7,832 nt of DNA from Bacillota bacterium (GTDB taxonomy: Bacteria > Bacillota_A > Clostridia > Peptostreptococcales > Anaerovoracaceae), in the NCBI GenBank assembly GCA_017556895.1, contig JAFYLX010000110.1, forward strand, positions 1 to 7,832. The letters are read 5' to 3'. Positions 1 through 6,619 of the stretch are shown here, piece by piece. Positions within the stretch are counted from its first letter, which is position 1. Each line of letters opens with the position of its first letter. A program made the position numbers and the translations under genes. The notes below the pieces were generated by a model. It searched no databases and had not been told where the DNA came from. It saw only the letters and a list, made by a program, of their open reading frames with translations.

Positions 1-3
1 CTC

Positions 4-438
4 CTAACCCTCAAAATCTTGTAATAGTGACGCCAGATCTTCCTGATGTTCCACTATAATACCCATATCAAACTTTTCTTGATCCTCTGGTGGCAATAAG
101 TCATATAGGATTTCTGTGTCTTCTAGCTTCAGTTTTTCTCCGCTTTCTGTTATGAAGTATACAGAAATCACATTCCCGTTATTCTTCACCATATAATATG
201 ATTGGCTCTTTGAAGACGTTCTTTGTTCTTCATCATTTGTACTATTTAATTTGTTATCTGTTTCTTCTTTGGATGGCTCATTTGAAATATCACTTACAGG
301 TTCACTAACAGACGTATTAACCGGTTCATTGACTTCTGGCTTACTAGGCCAAAGAATTACGGCTATTAAAACACATAAAGTAATTATGAGTGCTGTCACC
401 ACAAAAACCCTATAATTCTTTTTTCTTCTTGAAAACAT
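4..438 (-). CDS. Membrane-anchored protein with BofC C-terminal-like domain
   Basis: A 144-residue protein with a short basic N-terminus (RRKK), one hydrophobic membrane segment at about residues 10-29, a low-complexity linker rich in Ser, Glu, Asn and Pro at 31-80, and a compact domain at 81-144. The predicted topology is N-in with the C-terminal domain outside the membrane. The domain has the layout of the BofC C-terminal family: a YYMVKNNGNVISVY strand pair, an acidic 'DTEI' segment, a 'LLPPEDQEKF' helix start, a 'GIIV' strand and a final 'LASLLQDFEG'. BofC in Bacillus restrains the SpoIVB signalling protease during sporulation; many clostridia carry short proteins with only this domain, of unknown role. 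The start is set by an AAGAGGTGA ribosome binding site four bases upstream. It follows comEA by 41 bp and probably shares its transcript. The family call comes from sequence pattern only. Confidence 0.75.
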   Translation of the reverse strand: MFSRRKKNYRVFVVTALIITLCVLIAVILWPSKPEVNEPVNTSVSEPVSDISNEPSKEETDNKLNSTNDEEQRTSSKSQSYYMVKNNGNVISVYFITESGEKLKLEDTEILYDLLPPEDQEKFDMGIIVEHQEDLASLLQDFEG

Positions 439-455
439 ATCATCACCTCTTGAGA

Positions 456-469
456 TATTGTTTACAATA
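456..469. repeat. 14-bp palindrome TATTGTTTACAATA between comEA and the BofC-like gene
   Basis: Perfect 6-bp arms TATTGT and ACAATA around TT, located between the comEA stop codon and the ribosome binding site of the next gene. It is too weak and AT-rich for a terminator and has no T-run. It could be an operator or chance in AT-rich DNA. Confidence 0.35.
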
Positions 470-479
470 ATGGAAAAAA

Positions 480-1157
480 TTATACAGTTATGTAGTCTTT
501 GAGATTCTCAAAAGTCTTATCTCCTATACCACTGACATTTTTTATATCCTCTATAGATTTATATTTGCCGTTAGACTCCCTATAGTCGATTATTTTTTGT
601 GCTGTTGTAGGACCCACACCTGGAATTTCCTGAAGAAGCGATGAATCCGCAGTGTTTATATTTATTCTTCCGTCAGAATCCTGCTGTGGGCTTACCGCCA
701 AATCGCCATATTCATTATCGCTATCCACGGAATATATTATAAGCTTCTGCCCATCATATACTTCTTCAGCACGGTTTATGCTGTCTATGTCCGCGTCGTC
801 CGTTAGTCCTCCGGCCTTTTCAATTACTTCGAAAAGCCTAGTGCCAGCCTTAACCTTGTAAACCCCTGGGTTGTATACACAGCCTCCAATGTCTATGTAT
901 ATATCTATATTCTCCACATAATAATTGTCGGATTCAATAGTACCATCCCCATAAGATTCTTCTTCAGCAGTTATGCTAGTCGGTGGACTAGACATTTCAT
1001 CGATTTCAGTTTGTCTCCCATTATTACCACTTATCCAAAAAAACAAAAGAGCAGCCGCTACCGTAACGGGCAGGGCTGCCTTCTTTATAGATTCTTTGTG
1101 TAATAATAGTAGTTCCTTGAAATCTGCGATGTTTTTAATACCTTTTAACCTATTCAA
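480..1157 (-). CDS. comEA: ComEA-like competence DNA-binding protein (SLBB + helix-hairpin-helix)
   Basis: ComEA is the membrane-anchored receptor that binds double-stranded DNA outside the cell and passes it to the ComEC channel during natural transformation. The 225-residue product has a cytoplasmic basic N-terminus, a membrane segment at about 27-43, an acidic Ser/Thr-rich linker, an SLBB (soluble ligand binding beta-grasp) domain at about 85-142 ('DIGGCVYNPGVYKV', 'VIEKAGGLTDDAD', 'DGQKLIIY'), and a C-terminal DNA-binding domain at 165-225. That domain begins with the hallmark 'ININTADSSLLQEIPGVG' and has two hairpins, IPGVGPTTA and VSGIGDKT. The start is a TTG placed five bases after GGGGTGA. 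A GTG at 1166, which would add three residues, lies inside that ribosome binding site and is less likely, though automated tools may choose it. It lies 44-53 bp after the DUF2344 gene. No comEC is visible here. Confidence 0.88.
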   Translation of the reverse strand: MNRLKGIKNIADFKELLLLHKESIKKAALPVTVAAALLFFWISGNNGRQTEIDEMSSPPTSITAEEESYGDGTIESDNYYVENIDIYIDIGGCVYNPGVYKVKAGTRLFEVIEKAGGLTDDADIDSINRAEEVYDGQKLIIYSVDSDNEYGDLAVSPQQDSDGRININTADSSLLQEIPGVGPTTAQKIIDYRESNGKYKSIEDIKNVSGIGDKTFENLKDYITV

Positions 1158-1162
1158 TTCCC

Positions 1163-1173
1163 TCACCCCTTTT
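1163..1173 (-). promoter_or_regulatory. Start-deciding ribosome binding site of comEA
   Basis: AAAAGGGGTGA on the minus strand is close to the full AAGGAGGTGA sequence and sits five bases before TTG at 1157. The GTG at 1166 is part of the site itself. The same GGTGA spacing (four or five bases) occurs at the BofC-like and HD-domain genes. Confidence 0.55.
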
Positions 1174-1210
1174 ACAGAATTTTACATCTGCACGGAAGGG
1201 TTAGTCAAGA

Positions 1211-1891
1211 TTAAAAATGTAAATTATTGGTAAAACCTAGAACTTTACGTTCAACTTCCATAGCGTATCTAGGAACATCGATTTTTGCGAAATCGCAGAA
1301 AGAAGCGATTACAAGCTCTGGGCTGCAGTTTGAAATGCTACCACAGTCTAAAAGAAGTGATAGCTTAATTCCTTCTTCGCAAGGATTAACTTCAAAGTTT
1401 CTAATCATATGCTTGATATTAACAGAAACTAGTTTTTTGTCCTTTTTCTGCTTTTTCATTGCAAGGATTTCTTCCTGAGCTAAATATCCAGCCTTTAACT
1501 CGTCAAGTTTTTCGTTAGTTGCTTCGTAAGGAATTACCACCTCGTATACTGCATAGTCTGCAATACTTGCAAGAGACTTGATATCGTCAGATAATTCCTG
1601 GCACCAAAGGATAGTTAGCCCTTCAGGCATCATATCCTTTAGCATATCGTAGATTTTGTCTGTTTCATAAGGAACATTAGTTGTGAACTCTAATAGCTCG
1701 CAAGCACTTGAATATCCAAGTGAAAGAGGCTGAGCAAAGCCAAGTTTTGGATGAGGGTTGAACCCTTGTGAATAGCTTAGCGCAATCCCGCTCTTTCTAA
1801 ATGCTCTCTTGAAGAATCTTAATAGGTCAAGATGGGAAGTGTACTTTGCATAACCATCTTTGGTAAATTTTAATACATATTTATTTGCCAT
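1211..1891 (-). CDS. TIGR03936 family radical SAM-associated protein (DUF2344)
   Basis: A 226-residue soluble protein of the DUF2344/TIGR03936 family, which is found beside, or fused to, TIGR03960-type radical SAM proteins. The N-terminal signature is clear: 'GYAKYTSHLDLLRFFKRAFR' at 13-32, then 'SYSQGFNPHPKLGFAQPLSLG' at 39-59. No transmembrane segment or recognised catalytic motif is seen, and the biochemical role of the family is not established; a partner or substrate-presenting role for the radical SAM enzyme is inferred from gene linkage. The start at 1891 is preceded by GGAGG six bases upstream; an in-frame ATG at 1909 lies inside the upstream gene without a good binding site. The gene overlaps the end of the radical SAM gene by 11 bases, so translation of the two is probably coupled. 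Confidence 0.88.
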   Translation of the reverse strand: MANKYVLKFTKDGYAKYTSHLDLLRFFKRAFRKSGIALSYSQGFNPHPKLGFAQPLSLGYSSACELLEFTTNVPYETDKIYDMLKDMMPEGLTILWCQELSDDIKSLASIADYAVYEVVIPYEATNEKLDELKAGYLAQEEILAMKKQKKDKKLVSVNIKHMIRNFEVNPCEEGIKLSLLLDCGSISNCSPELVIASFCDFAKIDVPRYAMEVERKVLGFTNNLHF

Positions 1892-3734
1892 AGATACCCT
1901 CCATCTCACATTTTACTCTTCTATTGATACCACAACCTACACAGCCGTGTCTGCAGTCATGTGTAGTTGTTTCGCCGTAAGCCTTCTTCTTTTCAGATAA
2001 GAAGAACTTCTTAGTAATACCGCAGTCGATGTGATCCCATGGTAATACTTCGTCTTCTTTTCTTTCTCTATATGCGTAGTAGTCAGCAGTGATTCCAGTC
2101 TCTTCGAAAGCCTGTTCCCATCTATCAGGGTGGAAATGCTCAGTCCATCCGTCTAGTCTACAGCCAAGTTCGTGTGCTCTTAATAAAGCCTTACCACATC
2201 TTCTGTCGCCTCTAGCAAAGATTGCTTCGCAAACACTAGTAAAACTATCGTGGTAATTGAACTTAACGCCCTTAATCTTAAGCTTCTGAACAAGGTAATT
2301 ATGCTTTTCTCTAAACTCTTCAGGTGTGTTCTGTCTTTCCCACTGGAAAGGAGTATCAGCCTTCGGTACGAAGTTAGATACGCTTACAGTAAGATTAAAT
2401 CTGCCACCCTTAGGTCCGTTATACTTCTTATTGATTTCGATGATATTCTGTGCAATGTTTGCAATACCGTCTAAATCTTCGTATGTTTCAGTAGGAAGCC
2501 CAATCATGAAGTATAACTTAATATTTTTCCAACCTAAAGAAATAGCCTGTTCTACGGAAGTGTAGATATCTTCTTCAGTAACACCCTTGTTAATTACGTC
2601 TCTTAATCTTTGAGTACCGGCTTCAGGTGCATATGTAAGACCAGACTTCTTGTACTCCTGAATCTTATTTAATACTTCGAAAGCGAACTTATCGATTCTT
2701 AAAGATGGAAGTGATAAGGATACGTTTGTAGCCTTGCAGTAGTCCATTAAGTCAAGAGTAAGTTCCTTAAAGTTAGAATAGTCACTTGTTGATAGAGATA
2801 AAAGTGATAATTCGTCGTTACCTGTGTTTTCAAGCTGTGTTTTAGCAAGATTTAGGATTGTGTCAGTATTTCTTTCTCTAACTGGTCTGTAGATCATACC
2901 AGCCTGGCAGAATCTACAACCTCTAGTACATCCTCTGAATGTTTCGATAACGGATCTGTCGTGAACGGCTTCAACCATTGGAATTACAGGCTTTACAGGG
3001 AAAGGAAGTTCTTCAACGGAGCCTTGAATCTTTCTTAGAACTGTGTCAGGTGCATTTTCATTAAGTTTACATAACGTTTTTATGGTTCCATCTTCGTTGT
3101 ATTCCACATCATAGAAGGAAGGAACATATACACCCTCTAATTTGCATGCTTTTTCTAAGAATTCCTTCTTTGTAAGACCATTTTTCTTACATTCTGCGTG
3201 TAGCTTTAGGACTTCTGGTAGTAAAACTTCACCATCACCGATTAAGAACATGTCCATAAAATCAGCAAGTGGTTCAGGGTTAAATGCACATGGACCACCA
3301 GCCGCAACGATTGGATATTCTTCTCCTCTATCCTTAGCAAGAAGCGGAATCTGTGCTAAATCTAGCATATTTAAAATTGTAGCAAAGGACATTTCATACT
3401 GAAGTGTAAAACCTAGTACATCTACATCCTTTAACGGAGTTTTTGTTTCTAATGTGAATAATGGAACGTCATTTTCCTTCATTAAGGATTCCATATCAGC
3501 AGCCGGAGCAAATACTCTTTCACAAGCAATGCCTTCCTGTGCGTTTACAGCATTGTATAAAATCTGCATGCCAAGGTATGACATACCGATTTCATATAAA
3601 TCAGGGAAAGCAAAAGCCATTCTTTCGCCAGCTTCTTCATGAGTTTTCTTAATAGAATTCACTTCACCGCCAATATAACGGCCAGGTTTTTCAACTTGTT
3701 TTAAAATCTGGTCTAGCTTCTTCTGTAAATCCAT
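1881..3734 (-). CDS. TIGR03960 family B12-binding-like radical SAM protein
   Basis: A 617-residue radical SAM enzyme. The canonical CxxxCxxC motif that binds the 4Fe-4S cluster is C269, C273 and C276 ('FRGCTRGCRFCQAG'), followed by the expected barrel motifs such as 'LSLPSLRIDKF' (340-350), 'YAPEAGTQRLRDVINKG' (368-384) and 'YFMIGLPTET' (408-417). Residues of about 35-200 form a region like the cobalamin-binding domain of related enzymes ('FPDLYEIGMSYLGMQILY', 'GGPCAFNPEPLADF'). The C-terminus has an extra cysteine group, C594, C598, C601 and C609, that could hold a second cluster or zinc. Members of this family sit next to DUF2344 genes in many Firmicutes and in other phyla; the reaction is unknown. 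Start supported by AAAGGAG seven bases upstream. It follows the HD-domain gene by 27 bp and overlaps the DUF2344 gene. Confidence 0.92.
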   Translation of the reverse strand: MDLQKKLDQILKQVEKPGRYIGGEVNSIKKTHEEAGERMAFAFPDLYEIGMSYLGMQILYNAVNAQEGIACERVFAPAADMESLMKENDVPLFTLETKTPLKDVDVLGFTLQYEMSFATILNMLDLAQIPLLAKDRGEEYPIVAAGGPCAFNPEPLADFMDMFLIGDGEVLLPEVLKLHAECKKNGLTKKEFLEKACKLEGVYVPSFYDVEYNEDGTIKTLCKLNENAPDTVLRKIQGSVEELPFPVKPVIPMVEAVHDRSVIETFRGCTRGCRFCQAGMIYRPVRERNTDTILNLAKTQLENTGNDELSLLSLSTSDYSNFKELTLDLMDYCKATNVSLSLPSLRIDKFAFEVLNKIQEYKKSGLTYAPEAGTQRLRDVINKGVTEEDIYTSVEQAISLGWKNIKLYFMIGLPTETYEDLDGIANIAQNIIEINKKYNGPKGGRFNLTVSVSNFVPKADTPFQWERQNTPEEFREKHNYLVQKLKIKGVKFNYHDSFTSVCEAIFARGDRRCGKALLRAHELGCRLDGWTEHFHPDRWEQAFEETGITADYYAYRERKEDEVLPWDHIDCGITKKFFLSEKKKAYGETTTHDCRHGCVGCGINRRVKCEMEGIYGK

Positions 3735-3761
3735 CTAGTTTCTCCTTTATATTAAAATAAT

Positions 3762-4292
3762 CTACTTATCTATAAAAAGCTCGTCTATTGTTTTACCAAT
3801 TATTTGAGCAATTTCGTCTAAGACTTCTTTAGTTTCGGCCTTTTTCAAAAGTATGCGCTCGATAACATCAGGATTGCCCTCCGGAACCTTACCTATGATG
3901 TACTCAATTCGTTCGTCTAGGCCTACATATTTGTTTTCTTTAACCACCCTGTCGGCAAGGCAGATAATATCACATTCGTTTAGCTTGTCAATATCGTTGT
4001 ATTTAGGATATTTCATATGTACCTTTACGATATTTGCCTCGTCAACATATCCCATTTCAGTGAGAATATCACATCCAATAAGATCATGTCTCTCATAGAT
4101 TCTAGCCACATCGTGACAAAGCCCAGACCCTTTTATAAGGTCGATGTCTAGATTATATCCATGCTTGTTAAGTTCTTCAGCCATCTTAACACCAACATCT
4201 GAAACCGCCTTGCAGTGGGCCTTCACCTTCTCAGGTGTATTCCACTTAATATATAGCTCATCTATTTCACTTTGAGAAATTCTTTTTGTCAC
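3762..4292 (-). CDS. HD-domain phosphohydrolase-like protein
   Basis: A soluble 176-residue protein of the HD superfamily, metal-dependent phosphohydrolases that often act on nucleotides. Probable metal ligands, counting from the GTG at 4292, are H26 ('VKAHC'), H60-D61 ('GLCHDVAR'), H92 ('VKVHMKYP') and D114 ('CLADRVV'). The spacing and the 'VKAHC..V' and 'GLCHDVARIYERHDLIGCDIL' segments resemble the HD module fused to the C-terminus of some molybdenum-cofactor-type nucleotidyltransferases more than YqeK; here it stands alone, and the substrate cannot be named. The start is chosen because GGGTGA lies five bases before the GTG at 4292; another in-frame GTG at 4301 is part of that binding site and would give 179 residues. 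Located 40-50 bp after the degenerate LytM gene and 27 bp before the radical SAM gene, probably in one transcript. Confidence 0.8.
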   Translation of the reverse strand: MTKRISQSEIDELYIKWNTPEKVKAHCKAVSDVGVKMAEELNKHGYNLDIDLIKGSGLCHDVARIYERHDLIGCDILTEMGYVDEANIVKVHMKYPKYNDIDKLNECDIICLADRVVKENKYVGLDERIEYIIGKVPEGNPDVIERILLKKAETKEVLDEIAQIIGKTIDELFIDK

Positions 4293-4297
4293 AATTC

Positions 4298-4305
4298 TCA
4301 CCCTC
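4298..4305 (-). promoter_or_regulatory. Start-deciding ribosome binding site of the HD-domain gene
   Basis: GAGGGTGA on the minus strand matches the 3' half of the anti-SD complement (GGTGA) and sits five bases before the GTG at 4292. The GTG at 4301 is inside this site, so it is an unlikely start. Confidence 0.6.
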
Positions 4306-4331
4306 TTCTTCTAGTAAAAACATCCTATATA

Positions 4332-4841
4332 TTATACCATATTGTCTTCTAATTGATAATAAAATTCTTTGTTACTTTTTGCATTGTATGTACCGATAAT
4401 CTCCGACTTTATAATTCTTTCTCCGGGAATAACCAAAATTGTCTCTAAATTACCGTAGGTGCATATCTTATCGTTTTGTCTTATCTTAACGCATACACCA
4501 AGTTCTTTGTCATTCCCCGCAAAAATGACCTCTCCGCCAGCCATCGCCCTTACATTTTTGATATCCCCTTTGGAATCATCCATGAGAATATCATTGTAAC
4601 TAACTTCATTGGCAGCAGTTATAACCTTATTTAATGTTTTTGGTGAACTTATCAATGCATCACATAAACTTTCGCCTGCTTCTTTGATTTCTTCTGCAGA
4701 AAAATGTTTATGCATCTCTTTATATATATTATCCTTTGCATCTAAAATTTTATCGGAAGTTGTAATAGTCGTTCCTTCCAAAAAAGCCATCATGGCTAGG
4801 CAAACGACTACCTGTGTCAAAACTTTGTCTTTAAATTTCAT
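4332..4841 (-). CDS. Exported or membrane-anchored protein with degenerate M23/LytM domain
   Basis: A 169-residue protein with a basic N-terminus and a hydrophobic stretch at about 7-27 that could be a signal peptide or membrane anchor, a helical middle part (30-80), and a C-terminal region at about 98-167 with the strand pattern of M23 (LytM) peptidases: 'MAGGEVIFAGNDKELGVCVKI', 'CTYGNLETILVIPGERI', 'IIGTY' and 'EFYYQLED'. The zinc-binding residues are absent: the usual HLHFE-like end is FYYQLE, and the usual H in YxHL is replaced by N in YGNL. It is therefore probably a non-catalytic LytM fold, as in SpoIVFA or SpoIIQ-type proteins, but family membership is inferred by eye. ATG at 4841 is chosen because GGAG lies six bases upstream; ATGs at 4853 and 4862 have no good binding site. 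It follows the obgE terminator; I see no convincing promoter. Confidence 0.7.
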   Translation of the reverse strand: MKFKDKVLTQVVVCLAMMAFLEGTTITTSDKILDAKDNIYKEMHKHFSAEEIKEAGESLCDALISSPKTLNKVITAANEVSYNDILMDDSKGDIKNVRAMAGGEVIFAGNDKELGVCVKIRQNDKICTYGNLETILVIPGERIIKSEIIGTYNAKSNKEFYYQLEDNMV

Positions 4842-4897
4842 AGCGCTCTCCATTAAGTCCATATTATTTTCTTTTTAGAATTCTACGCTATAAAAGT

Positions 4898-4939
4898 AAA
4901 AAAAGAACTCAGGCTCCATATTCCATGAATCCTGAGTCC
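4898..4939 (-). terminator. Rho-independent terminator after obgE
   Basis: Read on the minus strand, arms at 4939-4931 and 4913-4905 (GGACTCAGG / CCTGAGTTC) form a 9-bp stem with one G-U pair and a 17-nt loop that can itself close ATTC/GAAT. Seven T follow at 4904-4898. It starts about 20 bases after the obgE stop codon, so it should end most obgE transcripts before the LytM-like gene. Confidence 0.85.
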
Positions 4940-4958
4940 ATAATTGTTAAATATTAGT

Positions 4959-6263
4959 TTATTCTTCCCAATATTCCATATCGTAGTTTTCGATACGAAT
5001 CATGTCGCCTTCTTCAAGGCCTAGTTCCTTAAGCTGCTCGATTGCACCCTTGCCTTCGATATACTTGTAAAGATATCTTAATGAACCCATATCGTTGAAG
5101 TTTGTGGAACGGAAAATCTTTGATAACTGCTTACCTTCAATAGTGTAAACGCCCTCTTCTTCGTCGTAGCCAACATATACATCCTTATAATTTGGATCGT
5201 TATCTTCAGCTTCAAAGTCGAAGTATTCGTATCCGTCGTCTTCTTCCTCTGGATTAGCATCAATCTTCTGTAATTCAAGAAGAGCTGCAGCTAGTACTTC
5301 CTTTACACCAATATTTAGTGGCGCAGACATTGGGAATACCTGATAGCCTTTGCTTTCTACATATTCCTTGAATTCTAAATACTTTTCGTCGTTTTCAAGA
5401 TCGTCAAGCTGGTCAATCTTGTTAGCCGCAACAATCTGAGGCTTTCTTAGAATTCTTGGGCTATATGCTTCTAATTCAGCGTTAATCTTGTCGAAATCTT
5501 CCTTTGGATCTCTTCCTTCGCAGCCGGAAACGTCAACAACGTGAATTAAAACCTTACTTCTTTCGATATGTCTTAGGAATCTGAAACCTAAGCCCTGACC
5601 TTCGCTGGCACCTTCGATGATACCCGCGATGTCAGCCATAACAAAGCTATCGTCAAAGATCTTAACAACACCAAGGTTAGGATCGATTGTTGTGAAGTGG
5701 TAGTTTGCAATCTTAGGCTGTGCACTTGTTGCCACTGATAGTAAAGAGGACTTACCAACATTAGGGAAACCTACTAAACCAACGTCAGCAATAAGCTTCA
5801 TCTCTAAAATTACGTTTCTTTCTTTTGCTACACCGCCTGCTTCTGCAAAGTTAGGTGCCTGACGAACGGAGTTCTTGAAGTGAACGTTACCTCTACCGCC
5901 CTTACCACCTTTTGCAGCAACAAACTGCTGGCCATCTTCTGTTAAGTCTTTCATAACAAGGCCTGAATCTTCATCTATTACAACTGTTCCCATTGGAACC
6001 TTAATAATCAAGTTTTCGCCTGATTTGCCGAATCTCTTCTTTTTCATGCCGTTCTGGCCATCTTCAGCAAAGTACTTTCTCTGGAAACGGAAGTCCATTA
6101 ATGTTCTCATATTTCTGTCAGCAACAAAAATAACATCTCCGCCTCTACCGCCGTCACCGCCATCTGGACCGCCTTCCGGTACAAATGGTTCTTTTCTGAA
6201 AGTAACAGCGCCGTCTCCGCCTTTACCTGATTTAATTGTAATTCTGGCTCTATCTACAAACAT
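4959..6263 (-). CDS. obgE: GTPase Obg (CgtA), ribosome assembly and stress GTPase
   Basis: Obg is an essential GTPase that binds the 50S subunit, helps its late maturation and senses (p)ppGpp; in Bacillus it also feeds into the stress and sporulation pathways. The 434-residue product has all three domains. The glycine-rich Obg fold spans 1-158 ('SGKGGDGAVTFRKEPFVPEG', 'GGKGGRGNVHFK'). The G domain (159-335) has G1 GFPNVGKSS at 165-173, switch I threonines near 191-192, G3 DIAG at 211-214, G4 NKID at 281-284 and G5 SA at 313-314. An acidic linker (339-355) leads to the C-terminal OCT domain (about 360-430), a form common in Firmicutes. Length is normal for an OCT-bearing Obg. The start has AGGAGG seven bases upstream. 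It is bounded by terminators on both sides, suggesting its own promoter or read-through from rpmA. No spo0B gene lies next to it, unlike Bacillus. Confidence 0.98.
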   Translation of the reverse strand: MFVDRARITIKSGKGGDGAVTFRKEPFVPEGGPDGGDGGRGGDVIFVADRNMRTLMDFRFQRKYFAEDGQNGMKKKRFGKSGENLIIKVPMGTVVIDEDSGLVMKDLTEDGQQFVAAKGGKGGRGNVHFKNSVRQAPNFAEAGGVAKERNVILEMKLIADVGLVGFPNVGKSSLLSVATSAQPKIANYHFTTIDPNLGVVKIFDDSFVMADIAGIIEGASEGQGLGFRFLRHIERSKVLIHVVDVSGCEGRDPKEDFDKINAELEAYSPRILRKPQIVAANKIDQLDDLENDEKYLEFKEYVESKGYQVFPMSAPLNIGVKEVLAAALLELQKIDANPEEEDDGYEYFDFEAEDNDPNYKDVYVGYDEEEGVYTIEGKQLSKIFRSTNFNDMGSLRYLYKYIEGKGAIEQLKELGLEEGDMIRIENYDMEYWEE

Positions 6264-6289
6264 CTTTGAACCTCCTATTACATTTTATA

Positions 6290-6319
6290 TATATATTTTC
6301 AATAACTAGTATTTCTCAA
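6290..6319 (-). promoter_or_regulatory. Possible sigma-A promoter for obgE
   Basis: On the minus strand TTGAGA (6319-6314) is followed after 18 bases by TATATA (6295-6290), about 27 bases before the obgE start codon. The -35 element overlaps the U-tract of the rpmA terminator. The AT-rich repeat makes the -10 position ambiguous, so this is a tentative call. Confidence 0.35.
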
Positions 6320-6348
6320 AAAAAGACCCTGTAAACATTACAGGGTCT
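6318..6348 (-). terminator. Rho-independent terminator after rpmA
   Basis: On the minus strand a perfect 11-bp stem (6348-6338 AGACCCTGTAA with 6334-6324 TTACAGGGTCT) closes a TGT loop and runs straight into seven T (6324-6318, the first of them paired). It begins 10 bases after the rpmA stop codon. It points leftward only, with no T-run on the other side. It should separate the ribosomal protein transcript from obgE. Confidence 0.95.
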
Positions 6349-6358
6349 AAATTTCTAA

Positions 6359-6619
6359 TTAAGCTTCTTTTGGATAAACGGAAACCTGTTTTCTGTTTCT
6401 GTCTTTTCTTTCGAACTTAACTGCACCATCAATCTTAGCGAATAATGTATCATCTCCGCCGATACCTACGTTGTTACCAGGGTGGAACTTTGTTCCTCTC
6501 TGTCTAACGATGATGCTACCTGCGCTTACGAACTGACCGTCGCCAGCCTTTAGTCCAAGACGTTTGGACTCGGAATCTCTACCGTTCTTAGAGCTACCTA
6601 CACCTTTCTTACTTGCCAT
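6359..6619 (-). CDS. rpmA: 50S ribosomal protein L27
   Basis: L27 is a large-subunit protein whose flexible N-terminus reaches the peptidyl transferase centre. The 86-residue product has the family signature '[15 protein letters not shown]' at 34-48 and the conserved start '[21 protein letters not shown]'. Many Firmicutes make L27 with an extra N-terminal piece ending in a QFF-type site that the protease Prp removes; here the protein begins Met-Ala-Ser-Lys-Lys, that is, already at the mature end. AGGAGG lies seven bases before the start, and no extended reading frame is supported. The gene follows rplU by 31 bp, leaving no room for the prp gene commonly found there, and is followed at once by a strong terminator. 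Confidence 0.98.
   Translation of the reverse strand: MASKKGVGSSKNGRDSESKRLGLKAGDGQFVSAGSIIVRQRGTKFHPGNNVGIGGDDTLFAKIDGAVKFERKDRNRKQVSVYPKEA

Noticed and set aside
652..861. Plus-strand open frames opposite comEA, the radical SAM gene and other genes
   Set aside because: They are antisense to well-supported genes, low in complexity, and lack ribosome binding sites or family features.
1181..1208. Possible promoter TTGACT-16-TGTAAA (minus strand) just before comEA
   Set aside because: The -10 is weak and the predicted start would fall at the first base of the ribosome binding site, leaving almost no leader; the short gap to the DUF2344 gene fits co-transcription better.
4842..4862. Earlier ATGs at 4853 and 4862 for the LytM-like gene
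   Set aside because: Neither has a Shine-Dalgarno sequence; GGAG six bases before ATG at 4841 supports the shorter form, which also gives a clean basic-hydrophobic N-terminus.
5078..5278. 66-codon open frame inside obgE on the same strand
   Set aside because: It overlaps the strongly conserved Obg reading frame, has no recognisable domain and no supported start.
6282..6296. AT-repeat ahead of obgE as a possible microsatellite
   Set aside because: It is only a few AT units long, within normal promoter-region AT-richness.
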